From Zerene cesonia (taxonomy: Eukaryota > Arthropoda > Insecta > Lepidoptera > Pieridae): a stretch of 64,000 nucleotides of DNA. Both the position numbers and the translations under genes were made by a program. The first letter of the stretch is position 1; every line of letters begins with the position of its first letter. Location of the stretch: assembly GCF_012273895.1 (NCBI RefSeq), contig NC_052111.1, positions 6,634,001 to 6,698,000 on the forward strand, written 5' to 3'. Below are positions 1-13,600 of the stretch, in pieces. The notes under the pieces were generated by a model that worked only from the letters and a program-made list of their open reading frames with translations, was not told the origin of the DNA and searched no databases.

Positions 1-3000
1 GTGTGCAATATATGTTTTATGAATGAATGCTGTCAGAAATTAATGAAGCTTGTTATTGTTGTGTTTTTAATGTTAGCAATAAACAATTTTGTTGGTGATT
101 TGTTACGCGTACACAGTATCAGTTTACGTGAAATATTGAAGAAGGCAATAATAATTAATGGTATAACCAGCTAAAGTGAACACGTTAAATATTGAGATGA
201 GAACATGATTTATGGTATTTGTTTTGTGTACAGAAGCCTCGTGTAAAAACAGTTTCAAAATACTATTCAAAAAGTTTACGTTTTTTAACTAGACATTGGC
301 TGTTGGCGGAAGTATAAAATAAAGTTAACTTTAACGAAAGAACTGAACTTTTCCGACACAAACAATCAGGGCATGAGTCATCCTCGTAGGTACTTAATTT
401 CATCTGAATCCATTGAGCTGTGAGAGGTAAAGAGTAATAAATATGTACACAAAGCAAGTAAGTTCCCCGTTTTTTTGACTTGTTGCGAATTTTTGATAAA
501 ATACCGATACAAGATGTATGAATGGTGGAATCACGATGTTCTAGTATGAATCAATACTCTCTACGTAACAGACAAAACGTGCCTCCCATACACACACGTG
601 GCAATACCGTGTGACGCTGTAGCCGCGTTTTTGACCCACAAACAATTATAAAATTAGCCTCTATATCATTGAAATAAGGGTCAAGAAAACGCTCAAAGTA
701 TGCCTGCGTCACGTAAGGACGTATGCAGTAAGAGCGTATGTGAAGACTACATAAACACGGCCTACATAAGAAAATGTCAACATCGTGTGCTCGCAACGTA
801 TAATATTAATGGTTACATTTTTGTTTCAGGTAATTGACACTGGGATGATGGATCGAGTTGCTTGTGGTAAATTACGTTGAAGCGCGTTCGTTTGTTGACG
901 TTTATGGCGGCTATTTTAAAACACCTTATTATAGACCGCAATATGTATTGAATTTTTACACAAATAAAAGATACAGCGTGTAGCAGAAGTAAACACTTCC
1001 CTACAAAAGTTGAATATTATATACATTTTCAACGATAAATACATAGTATTTTTATCTGACTAATCGAATACATTTGGCAATTGTTGGTTATTTACGTAAA
1101 TTAATCAAAATTTTGTAGTATACGTTAATAATTTAGACTCTGAGTAACCATATTATAAAAAACTTGATGTGACGGCCTGCTTTTTTAATAAAAAAAAATT
1201 AATTTAATAACGACCAATAATTTATGTGAATAAACCAGAATTTGAATTACACATAACCTCCATAAATAACAATAATTTATTGTATATCAATTGTCATGTC
1301 ACATGTTTTTTCAATAATTGTCTACATCCTGGTCTTATAATAAATTGATTATTTATCAATTATTATTCATAAAAAGTAATACGGAACCAGCCACGGATAT
1401 GAAATTCACTTGCCTATATGTATCGACCTTCACACATTGAAGGTTACACTAGTTCTTAATGAGCCTCTCACCAAAAACTCTCAAGGCAATGAAAACTACA
1501 CAACGTGGTATTATATTTGAATTTACGCAATACATAATATCTGTGATAAATTGATACATATACCTACTATAAGATTAGTTGTCATTGTTCATTGCTTGAT
1601 ATATTATTACTAGACAACAGATAAGAATCAAAACCAGAAATAAAATGGCATGCGCAGTAAAAGCCTAATAGCAGAGCTGGTATGGTAATTTGAAAAAAAA
1701 CCAGTGTCTCTCTGTTCAAAAACTAGATAATTTCGTAGCAGAGCTTTTTGTCTAGGTACATATAAGTGCTCCAATTATGTGTAGGTTTGGACCAGTTTTT
1801 TTTTTATAAAAGTTTCCGCATGGCAACCCTCGTTAGGCGTGTCTCCGCAAGGCCGACTACGTTCACTTGAGCTAGCCCAGTTATACATCGCCTAAGGTAT
1901 TTATTGGTAATATGCTGCATTTTGTTCCATGTACTAATCGCAATTAGAATGGGCTTCTAGAAATTTCTGCTGTGACAATATTATTATAGAGTTCGTTTGA
2001 TAAATCTTGATTATTTATATTTGTTTTTTTTTATAAATTCTGTCATATTCGCATCAGTTACGTCTTAATGCATTTCATTTATGATCGATACTAAAGAAAC
2101 ACAAAATAAATTAAACAGTTTGTAGCCATTTATATAAATGGCATAAAAAGCTATTTCGAAATAAAATCTAGGAATTGTATAGTCAAAATTATTGACTATG
2201 CAAATTAAAATTGTGTTGCTGCTGTTGAAAACATAAAGAAAATCAACCGGGTTAATGTCCACATTGACTGGTCTAAATGAAAGGTCAATCTCAAATAAAA
2301 GAGTACGATGAGGAAGTCGACATAAACTGGATTCCATCGACATACAAGTAATTACCAGAGTTATTACTTGAAATGTTATGGTTTTTTACCCGGACATCGC
2401 TGCCTTTAATATTGTGAATGTATGGATGATAAAATTGTAACGTATTAATAAGTATAATTTATGTTTTTGTTGGTTTTAAATGATGCGATAGCTTTTTACA
2501 ATGTTTGTGGGAATATGCGTGCTATTTAACTTCTTAATCAACTGTTATTTATTGATTCAGACAGGAAGGGTTAATGTTTTATAAAGCAGATGAAAGCTTT
2601 CCATTGTATATATATAAGAACTATTGTTTCTTCAAATCACAGTTTTTTACATCCTGTGTACAAATTTTTTAAAATAGCTATATAATAACATAAAAATTTG
2701 CTTTTAATCATGGCTTAGATTACTAATAATAATAGTTTTATAATGATCACAACACGTACGTTATGTCACGATGATCTAAGGTCACTTTCTCTTCGAACTT
2801 GACACTGAGCTAGCTTCCTACATAAGACCGACAGATGCGATTTGCATAGGTGCTTAGGGTTAAAAATTCACGTGTTAAGTTTTCTATTTTATTTTGCGAA
2901 TAATTAAAGACGTTCAAATAGTGATTTAAAAGCAATATGTCAAATTATATGTATTAATAGTAATATATAAATTCAATAATATTTCCTGAAAAAAAATAAA

Positions 3001-3907
3001 CTGAGTGTTTAAATACTGAATCGTTATCGCTTGTATATTAAAATGGAAAGATTGCATCAAAATTAAGTATTATTTAATTGATATAATCATTGCATATTAA
3101 TTCGAAATTTCGCAACAGTAATTTCGAAATCTGAATAATTTGATGTCATCTTGTATTGGATGTTTGTAGACAGCAATATAAATGGAAATTTAATAGATTG
3201 CGATGTTTCTTAATAGATACGCTATTTGGATGAAGGGTAAGGATTTATGCGTAGGCGCATATCCTTGTAGCAGGCGCGTAGGCTTCTACAAACTATAGGC
3301 GGATGCTTACAACATTTAGTAAGGATGTTTATATTAATATTATTTTATAGATCGTGAAAATTGCTAATAGTTTAGCCAAAATCACGTGTCCATATTATTT
3401 GTATTTCATAAGTAATATTTCAATAGTAAGCAATACTAGGAAAACAATAAAATCAAACTATTTATGTTAAAATGTCAAATTTATTATGAAATGAATGTTT
3501 TTGATAAGGTCAAACTTTACAATTAAATACTCAGGCAAACTCTTGCTTTTTTCTTTATTTTCCGTTTTGCGTCACTAATAGGATACATTTTATATTATTA
3601 CTTGCTGTCATTTTGTATATCAATGACGTACGAGTAGTTGTGCAGTCTGTTAACAACAAAGCTAGCTGTATATTATATATTTTCTGAAGTGTGTATTTCT
3701 ATTAACGGATATTTATATAAAAAAGAGTTTGAAGAGCTTGAAACACAATTTTTAAAATATGTCTTTTATTATGAGCATTGCGTTTATGTGGATATAAATG
3801 AAAAATATCCTGTAGACATACAATTCTGGAATTACTGCTCTCGAGACTAAGCTTTCAAAAAATTATATTTAGGTATTAATTTTCTTAGTAAAGTTTATAA
3901 AGTAATA
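1..3907. other. AT-rich non-coding sequence
   Basis: No coding exon that I can support. The short open frames are without recognisable motifs. At 816-830 there is a juxtaposed acceptor/donor (TTTTTGTTTCAG|GTAATT). At 3104-3136 there is a hairpin-like pair of TTCGAAATT/AATTTCGAA. It is possibly intron or intergenic. Confidence 0.5.
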
Positions 3908-3994
3908 CAAGGCCCCAAGTTTTGTACACAGTATTACAAGTCTCCAAGTCGTGTATACCATATGACAAGTCCCCAAGTCACATAATACTTGAAA
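3908..3994 (+). repeat. 29-bp tandem repeat, three degenerate units
   Basis: Units start at 3908, 3937 and 3966, each beginning CAAG-x-C-x-CCAAGT. The first two align along all 29 bases with few gaps; the third diverges after 14 bases. Confidence 0.7.
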
Positions 3995-6042
3995 GTCTTC
4001 AACTTGTAAAACCGTCATAAATCACTCAAGCAGAAATAGTCTATTTCAATCGATTGTTACGTAGGTTTTTATCATAATATCAATTTCTAAACATATTTTT
4101 TTCATATTTGGAGTCATTTAATACTAAGAGCATATTTGCACAATATCTGACCTATTCTCTTGTATTTGTAATTTTTTATTCGTTCTGCTTCACTTATATT
4201 TCAGTCTAACTTACAATTTAGTTTGAAATGTTGTATCTGTCACATTTAATCTAGTCTATATTTGAAAGCTTAAGGTCAGACAAAAAGGCAACATTGAAAT
4301 ATAAATATCACCTTGTCAATAATTTAGTGCCTTGGAAAAGTTTTTGCGGCATGCATTTAAATGTAATAGGGCATAACAATTATGTTATCGTTTATTTAAG
4401 CAATTTTTTACCTTCATAGAAAAATGGTTTAAGTTACAAGAATTTGAAATTAATTTTTAAGCGTAATTTGTCATTTCAAATCAATAAGGATGTATTGATG
4501 TATGTAATAAATACGCATGATTAGTTTATGAATAACACATTTATCTAGAAGGAACATTATATTTTAGATGTCCTACATTTATAAACATTATAAAGGTTTC
4601 TGATAGTTTTCAACTTCCTAGTTATATAAGCTGTAAGTGTTAAGTTCGACATTCAAAATAACATTTAAAGAACGATATAATAAGTCAGAGATGATAGTGT
4701 TATGATATTTAAGATCATATCTATTATACAACAGACACGCGGTGAATTAGAAAATCGTCAAATATTTTATCTGACATTGCGAGGAGATTGCCCGCACCTG
4801 CTCTTACACAACAAACCAACTAACGAGCTATTGTCTCAAAAAGAAGGGATATTATTAGCCACTTCCGTCTTCACAGTTGTATTTCACTTGTATTTATTCC
4901 ATTATAGAATGTTTGGCTGATTGTTTTGCATTGTTTGGGAAATAAATTGACGACGCGTCATGGCACGGGGCATTCAATCTGACCAAGGTTTAGATGGCCG
5001 TTGCTTCCTTCAGTATTCTTAGCTGGACAGCACAATGGGCCGGCGGCCTTTGTTACAATGTTCTATGGCCAATAAAGTGTTATCTCAATGTCATCACAAT
5101 ATGCCAATCAATCCCATGGCTCGGACGGAGAGGCTTATAACCGGAACGCGGTGGTATCATGACAAAGTACCTCTTGATAGATGTTGAATATCTTTTATGC
5201 AAAATAAATCTTGCAAATCTCTTTGAAGCAAATGATCGTGACTTGAAGCGTGACAATCAAGTTAATGTACAAAGCGGAGAGTTTGAATCATATGTAATGG
5301 ATTTTAGATGATAAGTGCTTTAAGATGCGCTTAGAGGGATTCGCCCAATCATTGATATTATTAAGATTCATGGATATAGATATTTGTAAAGATTGAAATA
5401 AATAATAATATACTTCTTACAAACAGTTGTTCTAATTTTCTTATGTAAATTTTTGTTCCATGTGCCGATGTCCCACATGATTTTGGCATTGTTTTGAATG
5501 CTTTTGAATAATTCAACATGTGTCCTTCATACTGTTGACATTTTTGTCTCGATTTACCGTTAATATTTGTGCAAATTCCTCTTGTGAGTGTTCTGGACTG
5601 TTAGCCAAAAAAGAAATAAATGTGATTCCTGAAGATGGTTAATTTTTTAACGTTAACTTTAAAGGATTTATAGAAGATGAATTCAGGGAATTCATTTATA
5701 ATTTTGTTTTGAAGTTTAATATTTTGATATAAATTGATACATATTCACTTTGCTTTTGAAGTAACAGTAAATTCTTAAATATGTGATAAATCATTGTGTC
5801 TGTGTTTACAACTTAAATAAATTAAACCTCATCCAATCCTTATTCGACAGATTTATTTGCAAAAAACACGCAAATTCTCGAGAATCCATTTGCAAGTGGG
5901 ACAAATAAAACATCGCGTTATATGAATACAAACTTCCTGGTGTGAATAAACTTTGGGATAGTTATTTAGGTTCTTCCAAGGATATTCCGTGAATCAATTG
6001 TTTATATTTCGTGATAAATTTATTTATATAGAATACATAAAT
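3995..6042. other. AT-rich non-coding sequence with a GC-richer patch
   Basis: No gene seen. The patch at about 4,950-5,160 is GC-richer and includes two CCAAT-type boxes (TGGCCAAT, TGCCAATC); it could be a conserved element. The rest is AT-rich. Confidence 0.45.
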
Positions 6043-6335
6043 TAGCTTTTCGCTCGCAGCTTTGCCCGCACAGTCACAGTAAAAAATATGCCTACATTTA
6101 GAAGCCTTTAATTTCTAAATATATAATACTCACGCAAAATCAAACACAACATAATATACCTATAGTTCCAGGGGTACCCGCATAGACCGCATAATTTCCG
6201 TTTCTGTGGGATTTTCGGGATACAAAGGATACATTTTATGTCCCGGGTCCCAAACTGTCTTTATACCAAATCTCAGCGAAATCGGTAAAGTTATATAGGC
6301 ATAAAGGAGATTCAAACAGGCTGTTAGAATTACTT
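6043..6335 (+). repeat. Decayed lepidopteran dispersed repeat copy
   Basis: Modules in order: GCTTTTCGCTCGCAGCTTTG, a GGATTTTCGGGATACAAAGG block, and AAATCTCAGCGAAATCGGT. The same order is found at 49885-50075 and 63820-64000. It resembles the widespread lepidopteran SINE-like family (often called Metulj in Heliconius); the name is from memory. Confidence 0.6.
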
Positions 6336-9300
6336 TTGTATTTGTAATATTTAACGAACAAATATTTCAACGAACAGATCGAGAACGTTCTAAAGCATAA
6401 CTGATTTCATTATTGGACAACAATGTGCATCGTAATGTAGTTACTGGATAATAAAACTTCAATAAGTGCATTTCATTATAAAATAGATTTCCAATATGAT
6501 TCAATAGGAAGGTAAGTTAGTAGATACAGATTTCAACATCCCACAAATCGAATTACATTAGGCAATGTTTCTTTAAATCCTAGTCATGTTAAATTGGTAT
6601 AAAAAGTGTAAGAAATAGTCATTACCAGGCTAAAGAACTTTCACCGTATTGAGGCATCGGCATATACATAGTGATTTCAATACACATTTATGCGCAATGG
6701 TAATTTTGTAGTTTTGAAATGTTATTGAAACATCCAGGTTGTTTTTAAGTGACCTAGTTTTTTTTCTTTTATAGCTAGATACTCGTATATATTTGCAAGC
6801 ATAATTTGTCATTTATTTTCCATTTAAATAACCTCAAAAATTGAATCGTGCCATGTTAATATAAGTAATATTTCCTTTAATTACCTTCAGAAATTCCTCG
6901 TTTGGAACCAATCAGAATTTTTTGTTTGTCCTTCATTATTTAAATCATGATAATATGTTTACTAACAGACACGTGTATTAAGCAGTGGACACACGAATAC
7001 ATTTTGTTTAGTTAATCTTAGATAATATAGCATCCAGTTGTGAAGTCGCGATGGCGTGTGATAATTTAACAGCCGACAGCCTCGACCTTGCTTTCTATTA
7101 TGTAAGGGTAGTCGACACTGACGATGCCTAGATTAGCTCTATTTATCAAGAGATTCAGGAAAAGGTTTTTAGTGTGGACAGTTGTTTTACTGTGGTATGT
7201 GGTATATATGTGCTGCTATTAAATATTTGGACAAGGAATGGAAGTCAATTTTTGATAGTATATTTCTTTAAATATTAATTGAGTGATTGAGTTTTAATAA
7301 ATAGATTCGATATAATGATCACTGAAATGTCTTGTTTCCTTAAATTTCCATTTCGCTATTAAGACATATACCAGTATTAATGGTCGTAATGGATTTTGAC
7401 AATAACAATAGTAAAAAATAATAAAGCCAACCATCTGTTGATGCATATTTGAAACTAAGATCTATTATTATAACGTTATATTTGCCCTCGCATTGGACTT
7501 ATTTGGTATGAGATAACGTGGCCGTGTGGTCACTTATTGTGATAGTTAAGGTCACACTATATATGATAAATACGACTAAAGCTTTGTTCTTACTGCTAGC
7601 AATATAGATTTGCTCGCATCGTATACAAAATACCCATATATAAAACCCGTGTGAAGCCTTATTAGGTTAAATTTGTATGAACAAGCACAGTATCAAAATG
7701 TAAACTATTTACGCTTTATTTTAAATTTTATTCAGTTATTTTGTAATAAACTCATTTGATACGGAATTATTAAAAACCTTTTAATTTATGCAACACTATT
7801 GACCTTTGTTTTAAGATATATACGGAAAGAAAGCATGACTCCATTTTTTAATGCATGATTGTTATTTGGTAATAAATCATCTTCCGTACTTTCCTTCGCA
7901 TAGCTTACGATTAACGATTATCGAATGTGTATTTCACCATCGTAACCGAACCTCATATTTCCTTGCATATCGATTGAATTGATAAACGATGATCACAAAA
8001 ATGCATGCATCAGATACGAGTTTCGGTTTTATTACTGGCTGTGATATAAATCAAATTGTAATAAATTTATAATGAATGGACAAGATCTTGATGCAACCGC
8101 GAAACGTTTACGAGTGCGATGAACTTTACTTTTATGATGATGGTCTGGTTAATATCGATTCGATAATTCGAACCGATTATTCGATTGTTTGAGAGATTAT
8201 GCATGTGAAATCTCTAGACAAGGTCATTGGAGTATTAACAATAGATAATTTAGATTAATTAAAATACTTTAACCTTAGTACATGCGATGATTTAAGTATA
8301 GTTTGATAATTATAAATAAGAACTAAATAACTTAATTAGTATTATGCAACATATGCATTCGACCATTACGTTCTCTTAATTATTCATTAGATTAGATCAA
8401 TTTATAACGCCTCTATTTACTCGTCGGGGATTTTTGAAAATAGATCCCCAAGAACATCACAATATATTATACAGATATGATATTTATCATACGATATATG
8501 ATTTGTTTACAATTAAATACTCAAAAATTTTATGAAATAGAAAAAATGATATAGTCAGCATAACAATACATATAATTAGAGGCACGTTATTTATAAGTAA
8601 GGTTAGCATATGTAAATATCCATTGTTTGTGGCGAGTTTTTGTCTATCTGGTAAATCATTATCTAAGTACTTATATAAGCTAGGTCTTTAGTGCTTGACG
8701 GAGGTCTGGCGGTGAGCGGCACTTGGTAAAACGTGCAAGGTTGTCTCAAATACTCATTTACTTGCTTTATCATTTTACTATTTGGTTTAAATTGACTATT
8801 GAGTGCTCGTTTGGACACGTTTTTGAAAAATAGACTTGCATTAGCTAGCAATTCGTTTGGTAATGTTCTAAGCATTATCTAGGGTTTTATCGAAATCTAG
8901 ATTGATCGATTTTATTTGCCTTCACATAAATTTTTATGTTGTAAAGAAAGTAAATACCTACATATTTCTCTAAATTTTTCACTGTTAAATTTTCTACTTT
9001 TACTGTGTAGTTGTGAACTTCAAATTTAAGTTAGTTTTTGATGAAAAATAAGTAGATATTCATGTAATATACTTATGGTCAGAAAATAGTCTTAATTCGT
9101 TAAATTCACTCTCAAAGGCACACCAAGACATGAAATATTAAGAAACATTAATTAACATAAAATGTATCAATACAACGCATTTAGTAACCAACGTCAACGA
9201 TACAATATTTCAAAATCTTACGAAACATGGAATTGCAATCAGCTATTTTACATATATTCTATGATCCATCTCAAGCTAAGCCACCTGTCAATCAAAACGA

Positions 9301-10139
9301 GCTGGTCGGTGACCCCAAGAGCAAGCGGCCGTCGATGGCATCGAGATCATCTGATGTACCGATTTATAGAACTTATTAAAACAATATTATAGTCTCTGAT
9401 AGATGCTATTTATTGTCTGACGAAAAAATTGAAAATTATGTTAGCAGTTACTATTAGCATTGAATAAATGTTAGCGCAATAATGAACTTGGTACAAAATC
9501 AAAGCTTAGGTAACATTAATAGGTAAAAAAGATGTCTAATAACATACGTGCTGTACGTAGCTTTCTACACCTATAGAATGCTGTGTGGTGTGAAGGTATT
9601 TCCAAAAATATTATCATATTACACTCTTGTCATAGATCGTTATCTGTGGTATTTATAACATATTTCACGCTGCTATAAAATAAAAGAATGTTAAATATGA
9701 TCCAAAAATAACTGGAGTATGAAGACGAGTACGTTCACTTACGTAACTGATTTTTACAAAAGAAATAGTTATCGCCTTGTTAACTTTTAATACAATAGGT
9801 TAAAAGTTTGAAATTTATTAATTGTGAAATATCAACGGCTTAATTATCCACATTGCATTGTCAAACGCACTATTCTGGTTCAAATCTTGAGTAACTTCCG
9901 TCCAGTGCCGTAGGGTTTATGTCGATAGTATCAACACTCTCTAATTATGTAGTCTTGTTTCAACACTATACGCAGTGTAATCATGTGTAAACGTTTTGTA
10001 AGAATAAATGCAATGTATTTACACATTTGAAAGGATTCTTAATTCTGTTTGTTCGCAAGGACGCTATATTGAACTCTATTTAACTAGGAAACAAATTCAA
10101 TTTCAATTGCATAACACGCAGATCGATTTCCATATTGCA
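6336..10139. other. AT-rich non-coding sequence
   Basis: No gene supported. A 26-codon ATG frame at 7051-7131 lies in a slightly GC-richer patch. Nothing else stands out. Confidence 0.45.
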
Positions 10140-10600
10140 ATCGACCCGTGAAAGCGACAGCGCCGTTTTCCACTAGCCAAGTTGCATAGAAGGTGAAAAT
10201 TGTCCCGTTATCCGCTAGAGGGCGCCCGTCAAGGTCGCGCGCGTATTTTTGTAAAAATATATTGCGTGTGGAATCGTGAGCGATATTTTTAATTACGAAA
10301 CCGTGTTACGAAATAAGGTCGTAGATTTTGTGATTTTAGCACGAGATTAAATCTATTAGTCGAAGCTGCGTGCTGAGCGTTGTTACAATTGTGCAGTTTA
10401 CGACACATTATTCTGTACGCTTTGAAGATCCGACTGATAACCTCAGATTTGGAGCAGGCGTACACGCCAAGTTCATAACAGTTTGGCTTTGATTCAGTAC
10501 ATATTATGACTTGTCTTACCTTCTTAGATTATTGACAAAAACGTGGACAACGAACTTGCTGTACGGACGTTTCGTTGAGTAAGCAATAAGCTACGTTTGG
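10140..10600 (+). promoter_or_regulatory. GC-richer island with CTCF-like site, possible distal promoter
   Basis: A local rise in GC within AT-rich DNA. CCGCTAGAGGGCGC at 10212-10225 matches 13 of 14 positions of the CTCF core as I know it (CCASYAGRKGGCRS). An arthropod initiator TCAGT lies at 10494-10498 and a possible donor (GTTGA|GTAAGC) at 10578/10579. It may be the first, untranslated exon of Cda5 with its promoter. No direct evidence links it to that gene. Confidence 0.3.
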
Positions 10601-13600
10601 AATGAAAGTTAGGACCTAATTGGGACCTGTGTCGGTACCTGTAAATGAAAATATGCCGTTCGCTCGGTTAGTTTTCATGTCAAAGACCTCGAGAAAAGTT
10701 GTTGGATTTCCTTATGATATTAACATAATATCAGATAATTTATTACTAAATGTGTATGTTCTTACAAATTCGCATTCAATAACGCAATTACTATAGCAGA
10801 TAAGATTACTCAATATAGAATTTCGTATGCAAAAGCGAAACATATTGTCCATGTATAAACCTGTCTCATCGACAATCTTCACGATGGATTTCCACTTTTA
10901 TCAAGACTTTATAAATAAAAACCTCGTTAATTAATTCGGACAATTAGTGTAATTGTCTGTAAAACTTATGTTACGTACGGTTGTAAATTAAATAATCACT
11001 GAATGCGCAAACAGGAGCACGCGAACATCAATTCGGAAGTCACGAATTTCGGCCACCGTCACGCGTGCTCACACACACCCCCGAGTGTGTTCTGACGCAA
11101 TACATTTGTGTGTGTGTACTGCAACTTCGCGGCCCGACCTGCTAAATTGTTAACTCACATTTACATTATGAAATTGATACAATGTTTAATTAGCGGTTAT
11201 TTAATAGATGGTAGATTAAAAATCCTGTTTTTAATAATTGCGTACAGTACAGTACAAGGGGTTAGTATAGTACTGACTGATAATAGTGCTTCACTCTACA
11301 GTGATGCACTTCTAATATTATAAAGAGGTAAAGTCTGCGAATTTGCCATACTGTATGGGTAATCTGTGAATTTAATGAACCGTTATTAAAATATATAGTA
11401 AAAGAAAGCCACGATATGTCATTGCTATACGCTACGATATATTTTGTGTTTATCGCAGGTCAACTCGAACGAAGCTGGGACAAGTGTGGACTAGTATACA
11501 TTACTGTCAAGAGCTTTTCATTTAATTATATTTATTGTAATATGTCATCAACTGCGTTTTTTTTGTTTGGTTGCATTATCAACGAACGTACATGCAGATG
11601 TGATAAAACAATTATTGCCCATATGAAAAATACTACAAGTCATGTATTTAATTACATATGCATAGAAAAACAATCTTGTCGTGTAACAAGTCAGCGGCTT
11701 TCCCCGACGGTCAATGCCGCCGTATGAATCTTGTTTCTTGAGCCACACGTTATTATTATACTTACGTAAGCTCAATCAAAACACAGAGTAAACGACCATA
11801 AATAGCTGTGGAATGTAATCAACATGCTTTTGGTACTGTTGAAAATTAGTTTGTTATAATGTCTGCTTTGGATTGATGAACTGTGTCTGTTAAACATAGA
11901 GACGTAAGACGACGACGACTTGCTATTATGTTTGCATAATTTCTGTGCTTTTAAAAACAAATGGACTTTGTTAAAATCTAAAGAACCATCTTCTAGTGGA
12001 GTAAAGCTTACTTCACATGGAAATCTATTTTTCCAACATAAGAAAAAAATGTAATAGAATTGTAATGCACAAAGATTTTGATCTCGTAAATTGTATGGGC
12101 AGCAATATATTACTCTAGAACCTTACGTGAAAAGTAATGTCCTATGTCCTATCGTCAGAAATAATGTAGGTACAATTCCTAAAGTCGGTCAATTAAAAGG
12201 GACAGCTGATTCCAAGAAGCATGTCACACGGGACACCCGATACACAAATTGCATAATTTATATCACTTAAGACGTAATATCATCCAGTATCAACATTCAA
12301 AGTACCGTCAGCAACTTTCACTGTTCATTAATTCCAGTACGGTACCGATGGCAACGACAACCGTGAATTGAATCATATAATAAGTAGAGCGGAAATTCAG
12401 CAACGAATCTGTTATCTGACTAACACCCAATTGTATTGGGAAACTGTTTTTAATAACTGATTATTATAAAAAGGCCTTAGAATTCGGGTAGTACAATGTA
12501 AGCATTGTTACTTTTATGTAATTATAAGTGTTATTGTTATTTTATCGTACCATCTTCTATTTGGTAATAGCTTTTGTATCGATAATATTGTTTCCTGTTT
12601 TTCGGCGGGATTTCATTCTTGTTTACATTTATTTATCTTTTTATCAATAATTTGTTAAATAGGTTATCAATTTGAAAGAGGAAATTGGTGAAATAAGTAT
12701 AAGACATTCATACTTATGCATTAGTTGCCTATTTAGGAATTATTTCAATTGCATTGGAATAAATGAAGGCATTAGGAAAAAAAAAAGAAATAAACAGTCA
12801 TTCATCAATTTCAAAAGAAGTCATTGTTTTTGCGGGTGCCATAACAAATCAATTGACGTATGAAACAAATGGTAATTTTAAACATACTCTATCACATTGA
12901 CTTCCATCTCACTTTCTACAATAAAACGCATATTTCAATCAGATGTGATTAAGAATCAATAATGAGAGCACATATTACATAATCAAACTACAAAACAAAT
13001 TAGACTTAATTGCGATCGCACAAGGTGCATAATACACATCATCAATGAACTGTAACAGTTGCGTCGTATTACATAAGGCAGGATTTACACGCAAATTATG
13101 CCCAACGTGCACGCTAGATCTGTCCGTCCTTCCGTTCGTCAGCTTTCGCTGTACGTGAACGAAATTATAACTTGCCACCTATATCGAATGTGTCGCAATT
13201 GTGTACTCTATTTCCCTTGAGATAGAGGACATTGTTACGTCGTGTGTTGCCCAATTCTGATGCTTAATTTGTATGAGATTATAATATTAAGTAGAACACT
13301 GCATTCTTGTATTTGTGAATAAATAGAGGACCAGCTTTGTATCCAAATTACTTAAAGATTAAGTTGAATTCTTGAAACTATCATATAAAAATCTTAAATC
13401 CCTGTATTTATCATAATTATCAGTTTAAATCTTCAATGAATAACGTAAGTTCAATAAAATAACAACACTATAATAAATAATATTGATTTAACAATTTCCG
13501 TCAATATTACCATGAGTATGCTAATGTGTATTACATAAGAAGTGTAACAGTGAAATGTTCCCACCAGGTATTACTCGCTAACCGCAGATCTGTTAGAATA

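Noticed and set aside
7051..7131. 26-codon ATG frame with a fair start context
   Set aside because: Too short to support alone; no relatives known to me. A scan for conserved codon substitutions would decide.
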